From positions 1-55,651 of the forward strand of contig NZ_BAFU01000021.1 of the NCBI RefSeq assembly GCF_000308495.1: 55,651 nucleotides of DNA, read 5' to 3'. A program made the translations under genes and the position numbers. Below are positions 24,358 through 31,774 of the stretch, one piece after another. The stretch is from Nocardia brevicatena NBRC 12119. GTDB taxonomy: Bacteria > Actinomycetota > Actinomycetes > Mycobacteriales > Mycobacteriaceae. The notes under the pieces are model-generated. The model ran no database searches, was not told the DNA's origin, and saw only the letters and a program-made list of their open reading frames with translations. The stretch's first letter is position 1. Every line of letters begins with the position of its first letter.

Positions 24358-25197
24358 TCATACCGCTCTCAGGTGGTCGCGGCTGGCGTAGATATGTTCG
24401 GCGATGAGGCCGGCGATCCGGTCGGGCGCCTCCAGCATGGGGACGTGTCCGACCCCGGCGATCAGGATGCGGTCGGTGGAGTCGGGGAGTTCGCGCAGGA
24501 AGCGGGGGGCATAGGTGTGCCGGGGGAGGATGCGGTCGGTGTCGGCGAACAGCAGCCGGACCGGGGTGGTGATATCGGCCAGGTCGGTCAGGCGCGCGCC
24601 GCGCAGGAACTCGACGACCAGGGGCGCCACGGCGGGGCAGTTCAGGGCCGCGGTGATCTGGGCCTCGATATCGCCGTGCGAGACGGCTCGGGTGTCCTTG
24701 GCCAGTAGGAACGCCGTGGCCCGGCGCATGATTCGGCTGTTGGTCGGGAAGGAACCCAGGTGGCGGCAGATCCTCGTCACCAGATCGAGCGAGGCGAATT
24801 CGGCCACCGCGCGAAGTTGGGCCGGTGACGGGGCCGTCCAGCCGCCCAGGGGAGCGATGGCGGTGAGGGTGCGGGCGCGGCCCCGCCGGGCGAGTTCGAA
24901 ACCGATCCAGCCGCCGAGTGAGCTACCGACGATATGGCAAGTGCGCCAACCCAACTCGTCCAGTTGGGTCTCGACCCGATCGGTCAGGGCCCGCACGTCG
25001 ATGCGACCGATCGGCAGGTCGGGACCGCCCCAGTGTCCGGCCAGGGCCGGCGCGAACACCTCGCAACGGGCGGCCAGCCGTTCGGCGGTCTGCTCCCAGC
25101 AGTGCGGTGAGAGCATGAGTCCGTGTAAGAGCAGCAGCGGGGCACCCGACCCCAGATGCAGCGCCTTGACCGGCGCGGGTGCGGAGGTGTTCGACAT
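24358..25197 (-). CDS. Alpha/beta hydrolase
   Basis: The chosen start is ATG 25197; 279 residues. Fold landmarks: GAPLLLLHGLMLSPHCWEQT (oxyanion strand), the nucleophile elbow HIVGSSLGGWIGFELARRGR, Asp in TPVRLLFADTDRILPR, and His in IAGVGHVPMLEAPDRIAGL. Substrate is unpredictable. It is divergent from xth across about 70 bases. Confidence 0.85.
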   Translation of the reverse strand: MSNTSAPAPVKALHLGSGAPLLLLHGLMLSPHCWEQTAERLAARCEVFAPALAGHWGGPDLPIGRIDVRALTDRVETQLDELGWRTCHIVGSSLGGWIGFELARRGRARTLTAIAPLGGWTAPSPAQLRAVAEFASLDLVTRICRHLGSFPTNSRIMRRATAFLLAKDTRAVSHGDIEAQITAALNCPAVAPLVVEFLRGARLTDLADITTPVRLLFADTDRILPRHTYAPRFLRELPDSTDRILIAGVGHVPMLEAPDRIAGLIAEHIYASRDHLRAV

Positions 25198-25267
25198 CGT
25201 CGTCTGCACCCCTTCCTGGACGGATGTCCTGGGGGAGGATCTGTGAACTGCATTGTACGGTCGATAC

Positions 25268-26131
25268 GTGCCGTACATCATCACGACCGTGAACGTCAAC
25301 GGCGTGCGCGCCGCCGCCGGAAAAGGGCTGTTGAGCTGGTTGGCTGCCACCGAAGCCGATATCGTCTGCCTGCAGGAGACCCGCGCCGACGACACCCAGG
25401 TGGCCGCCACCCTGGCGCCCGCCCTCGCCGACGGCTGGTACCTGGCGCATGCCGAACCGGAGACCAAGGGGCGCGCCGGGGTCGGGGTGCTGTCGCGGCG
25501 GCCCGCGTGTTCGGTGCGGGTGGGACCCGGCTCCGACAGTGAATTCGCGGCCTCCGGTCGGTATATCGAGGTCGAATTCGACGAGGTCACGGTGGCCAGC
25601 GTGTATGTGCACACCGGGGAGGCCGGGACCCCGCGACAGGACGAGAAATACCGCTTCCTCGACGAGATCGCCGGCCGCATGGCCACCAGGACCGGAGCGT
25701 TCGTCATCGCCGGGGACTGGAATATCGCCCATACCGAACGAGATCTGAAGAACTGGAAGGGCAACCTGAAGAAGTCCGGGTTCCTGCCCGAGGAACGGGC
25801 CTGGGTGGACCGGCAGCTGGCCGCGGGATATGTCGATGTGGTCCGCCGACTGCACCCGAACGGCGACGGACCGTACAGTTGGTGGTCGTATCGGGGGCGG
25901 GCGTTCGACAACGATACGGGCTGGCGCATCGACACGGTTTACACAACGCAGGATATCGCATCCCGAGCCGTGTCGGCACGGGTGGAGCGTGCTGCCGAGT
26001 ACTCGTTACGTTGGTCGGATCATGCCCCGGTCACGGTGGAGTTCGCAGACAAAGCACCTGAGCCGGTGGTGATCAAACCACCTACGGGCAGCGTCCCCGG
26101 CGCCGAGAAGGCATCCGTGCTGGTCGACTGA
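25268..26131 (+). CDS. xth: Exodeoxyribonuclease III with element-derived C-terminus
   Basis: GTG 25268; 287 residues. ExoIII/AP-endonuclease motifs are complete: NVNGVRAAAGKG, CLQETRAD (Glu37), IAGDWNIAHTERDL (Asp150, Asn152) and WSDHAPVTVEF (Asp251, His252). Up to GWRID (219-222) it looks like a standard actinobacterial enzyme. Beyond that the usual DYQxAT is replaced by TVYTTQDIASRAVSARVE, and a 28-residue tail follows His252. A second, canonical xth 3' end lies 5.4 kb downstream. The catalytic residues are all restored, so the protein should still repair abasic sites. Confidence 0.92.
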   Translation: MPYIITTVNVNGVRAAAGKGLLSWLAATEADIVCLQETRADDTQVAATLAPALADGWYLAHAEPETKGRAGVGVLSRRPACSVRVGPGSDSEFAASGRYIEVEFDEVTVASVYVHTGEAGTPRQDEKYRFLDEIAGRMATRTGAFVIAGDWNIAHTERDLKNWKGNLKKSGFLPEERAWVDRQLAAGYVDVVRRLHPNGDGPYSWWSYRGRAFDNDTGWRIDTVYTTQDIASRAVSARVERAAEYSLRWSDHAPVTVEFADKAPEPVVIKPPTGSVPGAEKASVLVD

Positions 26132-26250
26132 CGTATGTAGACTTGTGCCGATCGACGAATTGAGCCGTCACCTTGCCAGCATGAGTACGCATCTGGTCAC
26201 GGGTGAGGCCGTCGACGCCTTCCTTTGACCGAGGAAGGTTCAAAACCGGT
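26132..26250. other. Element left-end region behind xth
   Basis: No gene is called on the plus strand. The minus strand can be read as GVDGLTRDQMRTHAGKVTAQ, but without a start or family support. The sequence is less GC-rich than the flanking chromosome. Confidence 0.3.
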
Positions 26251-26457
26251 ATGGACGTGGGAACGACTACCGCAATCACGGCCGCCTGTGGATCGGCTGT
26301 TTGTATCTTCGCCCTTCGGGGTGCACCACCCGAAACGCGCGCGGAGATTATCAACGCGCTTGCAAACCTGTTCCGGAGACCGCGCCGGGAGGTGCCTGGT
26401 CGTGAGCGTAACGATGACAAACCGCCGAATTCTCCGAGAAACCCACCAATGCTGTAG
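26251..26457 (+). CDS. Small single-span membrane protein
   Basis: ATG 26251; 68 residues: TTTAITAACGSAVCIFALRG as a membrane segment, then TRAEIINALANLFRRPRREV and a hydrophilic Pro/Asn tail. GAGGAAGG lies 12 bases upstream. Small proteins with one span plus an amphipathic basic helix of this kind are frequent on actinobacterial mobile elements. No function is known. Later frames up to 26680 contain nothing convincing. Confidence 0.45.
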   Translation: MDVGTTTAITAACGSAVCIFALRGAPPETRAEIINALANLFRRPRREVPGRERNDDKPPNSPRNPPML

Positions 26458-26680
26458 CCGCAGAGTCGGGTTGATATCGCATCCACCGAGTCCGGCTGAT
26501 AGGTTCCGGCGGGGCTGACCGCCGGGGCCGGTGCCCAACGGCTTTGCGACATACCGGCGGTCAGCTTTCCCGCCTCCAAATACCCCTCGGTGGAAATACC
26601 CCGAGCGGCCATCTGACCTCTCGCCGAGATTTCTGCCGAATGGCTCCTCGATTTAGGGATGTATGGAAACATGCGTCGGT

Positions 26681-27655
26681 ATGAGCTACACATTCCGGCA
26701 CTGCTTCAAAATCGTCAGAGGTAACCATCTTGATGTCGAAGCGGAGGTGTACGTGCTGGCTGATTCAGATTCAGAGGCAAGGTCTCCCTGTTATCGACCA
26801 TATCTGGCAGCAATATCAGCGAACTATCGGATTTAGCCGTCCAGGGAACCGGGTACGGCAGGCTTGATGACGCCATCGACGCGGGACGCCGTTGGAAACA
26901 CTATCTGCTCAAAGTATTCGCTCGCCAATCCATGGCCGTAGATTTCAGTGAAGACGACTCGCCTGTTTTCCCTGAAAGTGTGATCGTCAGTGTTGACACC
27001 CCCTTTCCGTTCAGTGAAATGGGATCGGAGGGGGACCGCATAATCATGGACAGCGACCGGTTGCAGGTGTTTCAAACTGAGCCCGCCCCGAAGTTTGTGT
27101 GTTTCACTGCCGAAGCGAAAGTGAAAAGGGGTATGTCTCAGTTTGAAACGCAGTTGCGCGATATTCGCCAATCAGATTCAACAAAATGGTCTGATAAGCA
27201 CAAACTCGCGTACCGCCTCGTTCACAACGCATTATGGGACGAGAACCCCGAGGTAAGATACATCCTCCTTGTAACCGCCGTGGAAGCTCTCCTTGTTGGT
27301 CGACCAGTGGAACCGGATATTCTTGCCGGGCTGGATCGTTTAAAAGAGCTAGTTGACGGATGGGCCGACGCCGACCCGGCTGTCAAAAAGCGCCTACTTG
27401 ACCTACTTCGCGACGACAAGAGAGTCAGTGTCGAAATTAGCCGCGAAGAAAGCCGCGATACTTGAAGGGGTATATGGTGGCATGAATTCTGTAGCGTATT
27501 TCAAAGAAGCGTACGATATTCGCTGCAAATTAGTTCACGGCAATACGAGACGCCCCTCCTGTAGCGAACTGAGAACTCGTGACTCGGAATTACTGAGATT
27601 CGTTTTGGATCTACTCGATACCGACGAAGCCGGTAAGGAGCCCCCGGCGCGGTAG
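26681..27655 (+). pseudogene. ApeA-like HEPN-domain gene with two frameshifts
   Basis: ATG 26681 reads MSYTFRHCFKIVRGNHLDVE, AEVYVLADSDSEA, then shifts near 26780 to KVSLLSTISGSNISELSDLA, VQGTGYGRLDDAIDAGRRWK and the long middle part (HNALWDENPEVRYILLVTAV, EALLVGRPVEPD). It shifts again near 27420 to RESVSKLAAKKAAILEGVYG and FKEAYDIRCKLVHGNTRR. The last piece carries the HEPN RNase motif R-x4-H (Arg and His of IRCKLVHG). The layout of beta-rich N-terminal domain plus C-terminal HEPN matches ApeA-like defence or abortive-infection proteins. Two indels disrupt it, so it is probably inactive. GC content is low, a sign of transfer. Confidence 0.65.
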
Positions 27656-27772
27656 CGCTTTGGTATTCCTACGCCCGACTGACCAGCGCCCGTCTGATCA
27701 GCAGGCGGGCCGCTTCTCCGGCCACGGACTGTCCGGCGAGCGGGTCGAACGCTCGACCATTCCCCTCCTGGG

Positions 27773-28021
27773 TCACTCGTCCGGGGTGTACTCGGCGTAC
27801 CGCCCCGACGACTTAGGGAAGGTGGCTACTGTCAACTCTCGTGCGGCTTGAACCAGTGCGGCTATGGCCCGGTGCTCTGGACCCAGGTACGGGTTCACTT
27901 CCTCGGCAATCTTCTGCAACCGATCACGGAGCGTCTCCGAAAGCTCTCGGGGTAGCTTTCCGGGAAACTCCGGCGGGTTGTCGGGATCTATCGGGTACTC
28001 GATCGGTTCGGGTGTAGACAC
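27773..28021 (-). CDS. Small acidic hypothetical protein
   Basis: GTG 28021 with AAGGAG nine bases upstream; 82 residues. Proline-rich acidic start (STPEPIEYPIDPDNPPEFPG), then an amphipathic helix KLPRELSETLRDRLQKIAEE and LGPEHRAIAALVQAARELTV. No family recognised. It is the last gene of a minus-strand series of small genes, 13 bases behind a secreted protein. Confidence 0.6.
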   Translation of the reverse strand: MSTPEPIEYPIDPDNPPEFPGKLPRELSETLRDRLQKIAEEVNPYLGPEHRAIAALVQAARELTVATFPKSSGRYAEYTPDE

Positions 28022-28034
28022 GACTCTGGCTCCT

Positions 28035-28484
28035 TCAGAATCGGGGGTGGCACTGCGAGGTGGGTACCTCCACGGTGCCGGATGCGTTGGCGTAGGTGAA
28101 CTGGTGCCCCTGAATCTTGCCCCGTATGCCGACACTGACGCGCCATCGTCCGGCGTAGCACGCGGCCGACACCGTGTAGGAGTGTCCACCGGCCCGGTAT
28201 GGCGGGGGAATGGTCGAATCGGGACGGGTGGAGGCAGAAACCCACTTACCACCCTCTTGATAGTCCAGCGACAACGTAACTATGTGTTCGTCCGGCGGGA
28301 CATCACAGGCGGCAATGCCATCCCCCGTGATCTGGGGCGGGAGCACTGTCGGCACGCTGCGCGTGAACTCGAAATCGCAACTGAGGGCAGCGCGGGCCGT
28401 GCCGGTGCCGACCGTAGCCGCTGGACTCATGCCGATCAGCACGGCCGCAGAGATAAGCCCGAATCGGGCAATATTGGTCTTCAA
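28035..28484 (-). CDS. Secreted hypothetical protein
   Basis: TTG 28484; 149 residues. The signal peptide reads RFGLISAAVLIGMSPAATVG with a likely cut after TGTARA. The mature part is beta-rich with Cys in LSCDFEFTRSVP, GIAACDVPPDEH, AACYAGRWRVSVGIRGK and a final SQC, four cysteines that may form two disulfides. The TTG overlaps the stop of a frameshifted upstream frame (TTGA), suggesting past translational coupling. It resembles other small exported proteins of actinobacterial islands; role unknown. Confidence 0.6.
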   Translation of the reverse strand: MKTNIARFGLISAAVLIGMSPAATVGTGTARAALSCDFEFTRSVPTVLPPQITGDGIAACDVPPDEHIVTLSLDYQEGGKWVSASTRPDSTIPPPYRAGGHSYTVSAACYAGRWRVSVGIRGKIQGHQFTYANASGTVEVPTSQCHPRF

Positions 28485-28641
28485 AGGGACCCCCCCGATT
28501 GTGATGGATTCGAATTATTCAGTCCGGACTTAACTCGCTCTGGAAGATCGGGCGTCGGAGGTTCCCACTCGTCAAAGCCAGAGAGAAAAACAGGCCCAAT
28601 CTCGCACCCGGGTCACGTTCCGGAAGATCGTCGTCAGTCAT
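28481..28641 (-). pseudogene. Small gene with one frameshift between membrane and secreted genes
   Basis: ATG 28641, one base after the previous stop, reads MTDDDLPERDPGARLG. One frame over, GPVFLSGFDEWEPPTPDLPE and RVKSGLNNSNPSQSGGSL continue to a TGA that overlaps the next TTG start. A single extra base near 28600 explains the break. Either the joined 50-residue protein was the original, or one frame is chance. Confidence 0.4.
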
Positions 28642-28803
28642 CTACGTACCGCCTTGCCGACGCGTATCTTCGCGTTCCATCCGTTCCCGGATCGCTTGTG
28701 CAGAATTCTCTTTCGGTATCCGCTGAGGCCAGAACACCGCCACCGCGAACACACCGAGCGGGATGCAGACGGCCACGACCAAGCCGATATGCCGGTCGAG
28801 CAT
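28642..28803 (-). CDS. Small single-span membrane protein
   Basis: ATG 28803 overlaps the upstream stop (TGATG); 53 residues: MLDRHIGLVVAVCIPLGVFA continuing VAVFWPQRIPKE and a charged tail AIRERMEREDTRRQGGT. One membrane helix, C-terminus probably cytoplasmic. Too short for family recognition, but start-stop overlap and composition support it. Confidence 0.55.
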   Translation of the reverse strand: MLDRHIGLVVAVCIPLGVFAVAVFWPQRIPKENSAQAIRERMEREDTRRQGGT

Positions 28804-28958
28804 CAGGAAACCTCTGGTTCGGTCGGGTGGCGGCTCGTTTGCTCGGTCCGGGGGTCCGGCCTGAACAACTCCAGGTACACCGAACCGTCTTCGTTGCCGT
28901 TGTCGGAGACCTCCAACAACCCTCCTGGGAACACGAACAGTAGTGTGCGCCTGTCCAT
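28803..28958 (-). CDS. Small hypothetical protein, first of a minus-strand series
   Basis: ATG 28958 with AGGAG five bases upstream; 51 residues: MDRRTLLFVFPGGLLEVSDN, GNEDGSVYLELFRPDPR and a polar tail. Beta-hairpin-like, no signal. It starts a run of overlapping or nearly touching small genes down to 27773. Confidence 0.5.
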   Translation of the reverse strand: MDRRTLLFVFPGGLLEVSDNGNEDGSVYLELFRPDPRTEQTSRHPTEPEVS

Positions 28959-29074
28959 CTCGACTCCTGTAGTCCGGTGTTGGTTAGGCACCCCGTGACC
29001 GGTTGGCGTCACATGTCACGGGGGCCAGCTCAGACGCTAGGAAATGTCCGCCTACCACGACCACATCTATGCCG

Positions 29075-29156
29075 AACTATGCTCAGATTGGCCTATTCCG
29101 AGGTCAAACACACCTTACGAGAGGGATGATTGAGACGCGCAAGCATAGTTGCGCGT
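29075..29156. promoter_or_regulatory. Paired dyads upstream of the DUF6879/XRE operon
   Basis: ACGCGCAA and TTGCGCGT flank GCATAG at 29135-29156. A second, wider dyad pairs AACTATGCT at 29075-29083 with AGCATAGTT at 29142-29150. They precede the three-gene unit starting at 29179 and are plausible binding sites of its XRE protein. Direct evidence is only the symmetry and position. Confidence 0.5.
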
Positions 29157-29178
29157 AGAACCAGACAGGAGACTCATC

Positions 29179-29508
29179 ATGTGGTTGAAATTCCTTGGTA
29201 AGGGTGGTTCAGGTGACGGCGAGTGCCCCACGTTGTTCGCGACGGATACGGGTACCTACGTTGTGGTGGGCTGGAAGACGGAGACACCGGGGACGGTGGA
29301 GATACCGCACCTTCTGACCGGGTTCGCTGAGCCGGACACCTTCATCGGGGCCGCCATGACGGACACGGGCCGGGGAACCTTCCTGGTGTCCGGTCGGCCG
29401 ATCACTGACCGTGAGACGTTGGATCATATGAGCATGGAACCTCACGAGACCGCCGTCGAAGTACCGAAGGCAGAGAGGACTTATTACGGTGTTACTGCGG
29501 CAGCCTAG
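29179..29508 (+). CDS. Small hypothetical protein of a DUF6879/XRE cassette
   Basis: ATG 29179 behind CAGGAG; 109 residues. The centre GECPTLFATDTGTYVVVGWK and a Thr/Glu-rich beta pattern resemble the short first-gene products that accompany XRE-DUF5753 regulators in Streptomyces and Nocardia. The last 20 bases overlap the next gene, so the two are coupled. No enzymatic motif. Confidence 0.6.
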   Translation: MWLKFLGKGGSGDGECPTLFATDTGTYVVVGWKTETPGTVEIPHLLTGFAEPDTFIGAAMTDTGRGTFLVSGRPITDRETLDHMSMEPHETAVEVPKAERTYYGVTAAA

Positions 29509-30001
29509 TCCGTGGGCTGAACTCTTCCGGGAGGCCCAACGGGAAGCATTCCACCTGGAAGTGAGAGACACCTACTCCGTGCCTAGCGAGTCCGAACCGC
29601 TGCGCCGGTTTCTGAGCGGTGAGCCACCTGTGCCGGAATACGGCAAGCGGCCGTGGACGGAGTTGGTCCAGGAAACCGTTAGCCGCGGGGTGAGGGTTAC
29701 ACGGGTCCGAGTGGTCACTGTGCCGCACAGCGATTATCAGCGCTGGCTGTTTTCCATAACGGCCAGCAATGTAGAGGCCGGCGAAGATATTCGCTACCTG
29801 CCCCGTCATCTTGCCGGGGAAGTTCCTTCGGATGACTGGTGGCTGTTCGATGACACAAAGGTAGGTTTCAATCTAGTAGATATTGACGGGAAGCCCGCTG
29901 GAGCGGCAATAACCATCGACCCTGGTATTGCAGCTTATTGCCGGAGCGTGAAAGAAAATCTCTGGCAATCTGCGGTTCCGTTCAACGAATACTCCCGGTG
30001 A
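29489..30001 (+). CDS. DUF6879-family protein
   Basis: GTG 29489; 170 residues. ELFREAQREAFHLEVRDTYS opens, followed by RVRVVTVPHSDYQRWLFSIT, the conserved core AGEDIRYLPRHLAGEVPSDD, WWLFDDTKVGFNLVDIDGK and AAYCRSVKENLW. This matches the DUF6879 family, which nearly always lies beside XRE-DUF5753 genes and is suspected to be a regulated toxin or signalling partner. The gene ends 10 bases before the XRE gene. Confidence 0.75.
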   Translation: MLLRQPSPWAELFREAQREAFHLEVRDTYSVPSESEPLRRFLSGEPPVPEYGKRPWTELVQETVSRGVRVTRVRVVTVPHSDYQRWLFSITASNVEAGEDIRYLPRHLAGEVPSDDWWLFDDTKVGFNLVDIDGKPAGAAITIDPGIAAYCRSVKENLWQSAVPFNEYSR

Positions 30002-30011
30002 ACTCTGACCG

Positions 30012-30857
30012 GTGACTAATTCGGTACAGCAAGCGCGCGAAGCTGTCGGGGAACGTCTCCGGGGGCTTCGCCAGTCTGCCGGGCTCAGTGGTAGCGAGCT
30101 TGCACGTAGAGCGGGGTGGCATCAAACCAGGGTGCCGAAAATCGAATACGGTAAGACAAAGCCATCGGTTGTTGACATACAGGTCTGGTGCTCCCTTACC
30201 GGAGCCGAAAGCGAGATACCCGACCTAATCGCAACACTTCAGAACATAGAAGCCGCATACCACGAGTGGCGGCGCACGCTTAGCGGCGGAACTAGGCAAA
30301 AGCAGCACGAGATTTTACGCTTGATGCAACAGTCCAAGGTGATGCGGGTATATCAACCGACGCTGATACCTGGACTCCTTCAAACGGCCGAATACGCTGC
30401 GGCGATTCTGCGAAGGTCCATCAAGTTTCATCAGATACCAGATGATCTGGACGAAGGCGTTGCCATGCGTTTAGATCGTCAGCAGATTCTATATCGGGGC
30501 GATCGGCGGTTTCATATCCTGATGGGTGAGCCAGCGTTATACAACAACGTCGGTGGTCCCTCGGTGATGGCGGGACAACTGGATAGGTTGCTCGCGGCAA
30601 TGGGATTGCCCCGCGTCAACTTCGGAATCGTTCCTTTAAATGCGGAACTGCCGATGCAGTTGACAAATTTCGTCATGTTCGATGAACGCCGTGTAACTGT
30701 CGAGGCGATTACCGCAGAGTTGACGATTACTCAACCGCGAGAGATCAAGGTTTATCACCGGACGTTCGATATTCTTGCCGGTCAATCCGTGACCGGTGAG
30801 AAAGCGCGAGAGTTGATCCGCCGGGCGCTTGAAGCCCAGCATGGGGACAGCGATTAG
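30012..30857 (+). CDS. XRE regulator with DUF5753 sensor domain
   Basis: GTG 30012; 281 residues. The N-terminal HTH reads RLRGLRQSAGLSGSELARRA, GWHQTRVPKIEYGKTKPS. The DUF5753 domain follows from LMQQSKVMRVYQPTLIPGLL through RQQILYRGDRRFHILMGEPA and LAAMGLPRVNFGIVPLNAEL to a C-terminal TVEAITAELTITQPREI. WhiJ-like proteins of this build pair with small partner genes and control development or stress in Streptomyces. Codon use is less GC-rich than in core genes, fitting acquisition with the element. Confidence 0.88.
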   Translation: MTNSVQQAREAVGERLRGLRQSAGLSGSELARRAGWHQTRVPKIEYGKTKPSVVDIQVWCSLTGAESEIPDLIATLQNIEAAYHEWRRTLSGGTRQKQHEILRLMQQSKVMRVYQPTLIPGLLQTAEYAAAILRRSIKFHQIPDDLDEGVAMRLDRQQILYRGDRRFHILMGEPALYNNVGGPSVMAGQLDRLLAAMGLPRVNFGIVPLNAELPMQLTNFVMFDERRVTVEAITAELTITQPREIKVYHRTFDILAGQSVTGEKARELIRRALEAQHGDSD

Positions 30858-31065
30858 AAGCCTCTGCGGCCACGCTGAGCCACTAAATCATTCCAGGTGG
30901 ACAATTCCGGTGGCGTCACCTATTCCTCGCCACGGTGAAAATAGGCCCATTTCTGCTTGTGGACTTCCAAAACCCGTACACGAGATGAGACCCGCATAAC
31001 GAGCCGATCTGAGAGCCTGGGGGCGGGGGATAGCCCCTGGGTGCCACGGTCACGCTCCGAGGCGT

Positions 31066-31093
31066 GCCCCATGTTCTCTAGAGAACATGGGGC
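31066..31093. promoter_or_regulatory. Perfect 28-bp palindrome
   Basis: GCCCCATGTTCTCT is followed without spacer by its exact reverse complement AGAGAACATGGGGC. Such a perfect dyad with a TCTCTAGAGA centre is typical of a repressor operator (GntR or TetR scale), but no regulator gene starts next to it. It may also be a cruciform or origin element. Confidence 0.6.
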
Positions 31094-31279
31094 GACTGGG
31101 CCGCTTGCCAATTCCCGCAGTCGGACAACCGGTGTGACGGCACGGCTGCATTCAGCAGCCAGGTGGGCACCCGGAACGGCACCCACGCCACTCCCTACCC
31201 AGTGCCGGAGACCCTGCCCGCACCCCCACCCCTCCTGTGCGTGAGATAGGCCCATATGCCCGAGGGCGGGCCGCAGGAG

Positions 31280-31310
31280 GGCACGGAGGGGGGCACCCCC
31301 CACCCGTGCC
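31280..31310. repeat. Strong GC hairpin near the element right end
   Basis: GGCACGG-A-GGGGGG-CA-CCCCCC-AC-CCGTGCC folds into a 13-bp stem with a two-base loop and a small bulge. It could be a terminator, a replication or transfer hairpin, or part of an attachment site. Confidence 0.5.
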
Positions 31311-31524
31311 GGTAATTCAGCTCGGGGGGAGACGGGCAGCTATGCCTGAGAGCGGACCACCGTGCCCCGGGGAGGGGCATACCCCACTCCCGAGCGGGTG
31401 TCTCATAAACGATCTTGGGCTCAACCGGTCACTGCATCACCGCATGGGTGATCATGTCGGCGTGGAGGGTTCGGTGCGGGACTACGGGTTGTCACCTGCT
31501 GGTCAGGACGAGTTGTGGAGACGG

Positions 31525-31653
31525 TGGCGGATCGACTACCAGTTGGCGACGCCGGATCTGGCCGATCGGGCGAAACAGGCGGTGGTCGAGCGGGCCGCGA
31601 CATACGCGCAGCGCTGGTCCGACCACGCCCCGGTGACGGTCCAATACCGGTGA
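31525..31653 (+). pseudogene. xth: Displaced native 3' end of exonuclease III
   Basis: The frame reads WRIDYQLATPDLADRAKQAV then VERAATYAQRWSDHAPVTVQYR and stops. WRIDYQxAT...RWSDHAPVTV is the canonical end of actinobacterial ExoIII, including the catalytic Asp-His. Sequence just before TGGCGG does not match ExoIII. It is GC-rich like the chromosome, whereas the corresponding end of the gene at 25922-26131 is not. The simplest reading is that an insertion separated this piece from the gene upstream. Confidence 0.7.
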
Positions 31654-31774
31654 GCCCGCCCATCCGGCGGTGTGCTCGTCGATCGGTAACCGCCAAGCGC
31701 TAATGTGCCGAGCTGTTGGACGGATTCTCGCCCCCGGTATCGGCCGCGGGTGCGGGTCGGGAAGGGGATTGGCC

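Larger units (their letters stand above)
30858..31524. other. Non-coding block at the right end of the element
   Basis: About 660 bases with no supportable gene. Visible: the direct repeat ATAGGCCCAT at 30941-30950 and 31246-31255, a perfect 28-bp palindrome between them, a strong GC hairpin at 31280-31310, and GGGG/CCCC-rich stretches. This resembles origin, transfer or attachment regions of actinobacterial mobile elements rather than coding DNA. Confidence 0.45.

Noticed and set aside
30920-31303. 127-codon minus-strand frame at the element right end
   Set aside because: It covers the perfect palindrome and hairpins, lacks a ribosome site and has no coding-like pattern.
31237-31524. Upstream extension of the displaced xth end as a gene start
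   Set aside because: The residues before WRID do not match ExoIII and run through the hairpin; only the last 43 codons are homologous.
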